NCBI GenBank assembly: GCA_012295275.1
Contig: CM022671.1
Span: 4,439,065 to 4,449,064, forward strand
Source of the DNA: Chrysomallon squamiferum
Lineage: Eukaryota; Mollusca; Gastropoda; Neomphalida; Peltospiridae
Direction of reading: 5' to 3'
DNA: 10,000 bases
Numbering within the stretch: the stretch's first letter is position 1; every line of letters begins with the position of its first letter. A model generated the notes under the pieces. The model was not told the origin of the DNA. It ran no database searches and was given only the letters and a program-made list of their open reading frames with translations. Shown piece by piece: positions 7,350 through 10,000 of the stretch. Made by a program: the position numbers and the translations under genes.

Positions 7350-7479
7350 AATAATGATGATGATGATGATGATGATGATGATAATTATGATAGTAATGAT
7401 AATAATAAAACTAATGATGATAGTGATGATAATGATAATGAAAATAAAAATAATAACAATAATAATAATTATAATAATG
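7350..7479. repeat. GAT / AAT trinucleotide repeat, second array
   Basis: About nine perfect GAT units at about 7354-7381, then mixed GAT, AAT, TAG and AAC triplets. The minus-strand open frame through both arrays encodes almost only Ile, His and Tyr and is an artefact. The two arrays are separated by A-rich unique sequence. Confidence 0.9.
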
Positions 7480-7564
7480 AACAACGACACTGGTTAGATT
7501 AGTTAGTAAACGGACACTGAAAATACAAACAAAAACACCAAAATAATAATTCACATATATTAAA

Positions 7565-7606
7565 ACACAACAACGACAACAACGACCTAAACAACGACAA
7601 CAACAA
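7565..7606. repeat. CAA / CGA imperfect repeat
   Basis: ACAACAACGACAACAACGAC, then CTAA, then the same theme again. It abuts the GC-richer block that starts at about 7612. Confidence 0.85.
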
Positions 7607-7611
7607 AAGCT

Positions 7612-7617
7612 TTTATT
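7612..7617 (-). terminator. Candidate poly(A) signal AATAAA
   Basis: TTTATT on the plus strand is AATAAA on the minus strand, 68 bases past the TGA of the terminal exon candidate at 7686-7830. The distance suits a short 3' UTR. A hexamer alone is weak evidence in this composition. Confidence 0.25.
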
Positions 7618-7685
7618 TTCACCACAGTTTTACAATGTTCCATTTGAGGACTGGGGACAAACGTACTAACAGACACACAGGTGTT

Positions 7686-7830
7686 TCAAGTACATTTTAA
7701 CAGATCTGTTTCAGAAACACGTAAATCTATATCTTGTATTGGGGTTTCTCCTCTAGTATTTAAAGAGGCAGGCTGGTTCATTGGCACGTCGTGGGCGACG
7801 TGGCATTCCTGTGCCGTCGTCGTAGCTGTA
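7686..7830 (-). CDS. Candidate terminal coding exon
   Basis: On the minus strand a long T-rich tract (plus about 7852-7885) leads to a first AG at plus 7832-7831, with a second AG four bases further on (plus 7827-7826). From there one frame is open to TGA at 7686-7688, about 47 codons. The product is mixed and polar, with stretches such as AQECHVAHDVPMNQPASL and TRGETPIQDIDLRVSETDLL. No family is recognised. GC and CpG content are the highest in the right half of the window, and AATAAA follows at 7612-7617. The other two frames hold shorter open stretches, and no donor of GTAAG type is seen, hence a terminal rather than internal exon. The pyrimidine tract is some 20 bases from the AG, which weakens the acceptor. 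Confidence 0.28.
7785..7802. other. Perfect GC-rich hairpin
   Basis: CACGTCG, TGGG, CGACGTG: seven-base perfect arms around a four-base loop. It lies inside the terminal exon candidate. Palindromes of this GC content are unexpected here, but no function is shown. Confidence 0.6.
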
Positions 7831-8061
7831 CTTCGATTAAGCGCATAAGAAAGATGGAAAAAAAAAGAAAAAAACAAGAAGGAATTTGTGTAATTTACAA
7901 AGTAAAAAATGTTAACGTTAATGAAATTTAAATATTTTTTTCTTATGTTAAGAGATGTTTCGGAAATGATGTATATTTAGAAGGAAAAAACATTTTGAGT
8001 AATAGAAATTAGAGCAAAAATAATAGCTACAAGATTAACAACCATTACTGTTTCGTTTTCT
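7831..8061. other. AT-rich stretch without recognisable gene
   Basis: It contains the A-rich run at about 7857-7876 that forms the pyrimidine tract of the minus-strand exon candidate. The rest is plain AT-rich sequence. Confidence 0.6.
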
Positions 8062-8064
8062 ACG

Positions 8065-8100
<36 letters not shown>
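8065..8100. repeat. (ACT)12 microsatellite
   Basis: Twelve perfect ACT units. The poly-Ser frame on the minus strand is an artefact of this repeat. Confidence 0.95.
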
Positions 8101-8101
<1 letters not shown>

Positions 8102-8199
8102 TTATAATTACTGCTATTTTCGGTACTGTTACAGCGGCTACAACTAGTAATGATAATCAGTAGCAACTGCAACAACAAAACGACAAGAAAATAAAAATA

Positions 8200-8293
8200 A
8201 GTAAATATATATATAATAATAAATAATTTATTTTGAGAGATCAAAATAAAACAACAACAACAATAATGATAATGACGATGATGAAATAATAAA

Positions 8294-8338
<45 letters not shown>

Positions 8339-8362
8339 TGTTTTTATATATATATATATTTA
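8200..8362. repeat. TA, CAA and (AAT)15 compound repeat
   Basis: TA dinucleotides near 8206-8214, CAA near 8252-8262, perfect (AAT)15 at 8294-8338, and TA again at about 8346-8359. TTTATTTTGAGA occurs after each TA stretch (near 8227 and 8370), hinting at a local duplication around the AAT array. Confidence 0.9.
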
Positions 8363-9122
8363 GAATATATTTATTTTGAGAAATATAAAGAAACACAAAC
8401 TGTATTATTATGGGTTTTTTTGTTGCTTTTGTAAATAAAATTTTAAAATATCATCGGTTCTAGAAATAATTTAATAAATTTGAAATATCAATGCTTTTTT
8501 TTTTTCGTTAAATATTCCACGACTGAAATATTATTGTTTTTGGGTGAAAACGTAAAAACTAAGAACAATTTCAAAATCACGGTACAGTACAGTATCCTTG
8601 GTCAAAATAAAAAGAACACAAAAATATATTTTCAGTTCAAATTTTACCTAATTGATAAGGTAAATGTAAACACCTGCATGCTAATCCTTTTCGACCTTCG
8701 ACATTTAAATATTTAAATTATGGCACGCAGATATCAATTTCATACAAATTTCCCAAAAGCACTGAATATGCAGCATTCTGACGGAATATGAGTAACATTA
8801 TATGACCGCTAGATGAATATTTGTACAATATTTCAAAGCAATAATTATATCAACACAGTCACTTTGAATTCATTTGCATGTTGTTATAACTTTCTTTCTC
8901 AGCAGTTTTGTTCGTGCATTTTGTCAGTTTCATGTTTGTATAACTTGTCATTTTTTGGCACATTTGTCGCGAATATTGAATGTGTAATATTTTGGCTTTT
9001 ACGTAACGGAGAATTTTAACCTTAACCTTGAAAATGTGGTTGAAATTTTGTGGAAAACTCGAATATGATCGTAAATTTTGGATATGCATGTCTGGATTTT
9101 GTTTCATAGACCTAAAAGATGG
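8363..9122. other. Long AT-rich stretch without recognisable gene
   Basis: Unique-looking sequence without long simple repeats. Open frames on both strands are under 85 codons, overlap each other and have no protein-like motifs. A perfect 16-base palindrome lies at 8703-8718. TTAACCTTAACCTTGAAAA at about 9014-9032 resembles tandem nuclear-receptor half-sites (AAGGTTAAGGT on the minus strand). No RNA gene is seen. Confidence 0.55.
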
Positions 9123-9175
9123 ATTTTATTTTTATTTTTTTATTTTTTATTTTTTTATTTATTTTTTTTTATATT
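9123..9175. repeat. TTTTA-type T-rich repeat
   Basis: T-runs separated by single A, in TTTTTA and TTTA steps. Confidence 0.85.
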
Positions 9176-9659
9176 TATGTGTGTTTTGGAACATAATTTT
9201 TGTAATTTTTCTTATTTTGTAATATGAATATTATGAGAAAATTCTACAGTTTTGCAATTGTTGGTAAATTATTTTATTATTATTAATTTTTTTTAATTGA
9301 CAACTGAATATAAATATTTTTTTAGATTTTAATATGTTTTTATTGTTTGGTATTTATATATATAACAATTGAATGTAATTTAATTTTGTAAAAACTTCAT
9401 TACAAATAATTAAATATTCATTCAAGTTCGAATAATTAATTTTAGAAATAATTCGTATACAAACATTTGACTACAAATATTATCATTTTCAAATTCATTA
9501 TCAGCTGAATGTCATAAAAATTTCATTATTCAAAATTTCAAACAAATATTATCATTTTCAACTTAATCATTACATCCCTACAATTTTCGTATATTTAAAA
9601 ATTTAAAAAAAATTTAACATCAAGACAATTTCTAAAAATATTTCTTTATTACGAACCCG
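9176..9659. other. Extremely AT-rich stretch with a short duplication
   Basis: Almost pure A/T, with recurrent ATTC, AAATATT and AATAATT motifs. ACAAATATTATCATTTTCAA occurs exactly at 9473-9492 and 9542-9561. No gene, RNA or promoter signal is seen. An intergenic spacer or a decayed AT-rich transposon is possible. Confidence 0.55.
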
Positions 9660-9690
<31 letters not shown>

Positions 9691-9709
9691 AAATAATAAT
9701 AATAATAAT
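9660..9709. repeat. A29 run followed by AAT units
   Basis: A29 (9660-9688), then TAAAATAATAATAATAATAATT. An A-run passing into AAT units is a common fate of retroelement tails, but no element body is recognised upstream. Confidence 0.9.
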
Positions 9710-9923
9710 TTTAAAATTCAACAACACAGCAATACTAATAATATTTCCATTAATAATATTTAAATATCCTAAAAAACCTGCATGATCCGTTAATTTATCT
9801 TTTATTTTTGTTCTCCAAATTTAACCTTGCACAGTGCATTGTTGGCGTAAAACCAATTTGAATAGAATTAGCGATAATTAAACTGAAAATTCTCATCTTT
9901 GAACAAACTGTCATCTCTCTCAG
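9710..9923. other. AT-rich stretch ending in a plus-strand 3' splice-site-like sequence
   Basis: No gene is seen. The last bases, ACTGTCATCTCTCTCAG (9907-9923), form a good pyrimidine tract and AG on the plus strand. TGCACAGTGCA near 9830-9840 is a near-palindrome. A minus-strand frame also stays open over about 9799-9949 without a good acceptor. Confidence 0.5.
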
Positions 9924-10000
9924 CGAGCAGCATGTTCCTGACCTTGGGCTGCAGATTTACCAATATGCTTCCTCAATTTTAATTAGAATTAGACACGATC
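9924..10000 (+). CDS. Weak candidate exon, partial at right edge
   Basis: It follows the acceptor ACTGTCATCTCTCTCAG (AG at 9922-9923). After one leftover base the frame is open to the window end (25 codons) and reads EQHVPDLGLQIYQYASSILI, then more Ile/Arg. The other two frames stop early (TGA, TAA). The first 35 bases are GC-richer than anything within the preceding 2 kb. No family is recognised. A chance open frame of this length is not unusual, so the splice site is the main support. Confidence 0.2.

Noticed and set aside
7164-7490. A 108-codon minus-strand open frame of mostly Ile, resembling membrane segments
   Set aside because: Translation of GAT/AAT triplets. The hydrophobic runs are an artefact, not transmembrane helices.
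6770-7710. A possible target duplication CAGATCT at 6764-6770 and near 7702 for the T19 element
   Set aside because: Only seven bases match, 0.9 kb apart, with a microsatellite array in between. Not distinguishable from chance.

Overview
The window looks like nuclear DNA of an invertebrate animal, most likely a mollusc. It is very AT-rich and packed with microsatellites (TTTA, AAT, ACT, GAT, TTG, CTT, GATA, AAAT, ATTC, CATC), long A or T runs and a purine tract of about 0.9 kb. It has no operon-like gene packing, no ribosome binding sites and no long open frame that is not simple repeat. The best taxonomic clue is a degenerate tRNA-derived SINE at about 2383-2707. Its central block and its 3' end (GTCGTTTAATAAAAC) resemble, from memory, a SINE group widespread in mollusc genomes. 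I read the window as intergenic or intronic sequence.

Layout. 1-91 is a GC-rich block that reads as a partial minus-strand exon with a strong 3' splice site at 92-93. 130-770 is simple repeat. 771-1211 is a non-repetitive, CpG-containing block between imperfect ~20-bp direct repeats, with a T13 run at its left end; this is the layout of a minus-strand retrocopy, though it also holds CRE-like and RFX X-box-like motifs. 1205-1880 is repeat and plain AT-rich DNA. 2058-2192 is a second candidate minus-strand exon. 2320-2382 is a T-run/A-run foldback next to the SINE (2383-2707). A second tRNA-like Pol III promoter lies at 3037-3112, and a weak third minus-strand exon candidate at 3192-3270. 4421-5340 is the GA tract, broken by a recurring ACAACCAGA motif and flanked by a duplicated block. 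A41, GATA and AAAT repeats follow. 6261-6765 is ATTC/CATC repeat with a nested exact 32-bp minisatellite. 7221-7606 is trinucleotide repeat. 7612-7830 is a GC-richer block that could be a minus-strand terminal exon with its poly(A) signal. 7831-9923 is AT-rich DNA with ACT, AAT, TA and A-run repeats. At the right edge, 9924-10000 follows a good plus-strand 3' splice site and stays open in one frame.

The exons are inferred from splice signals, open frames and local composition; no protein family was recognised. The three left-hand minus-strand exon candidates can be joined in compatible phase, so a spliced minus-strand gene leaving the left edge, with introns carrying the SINEs, is possible but unproven. 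Nothing here supports a bacterial, phage, plasmid or CRISPR system.
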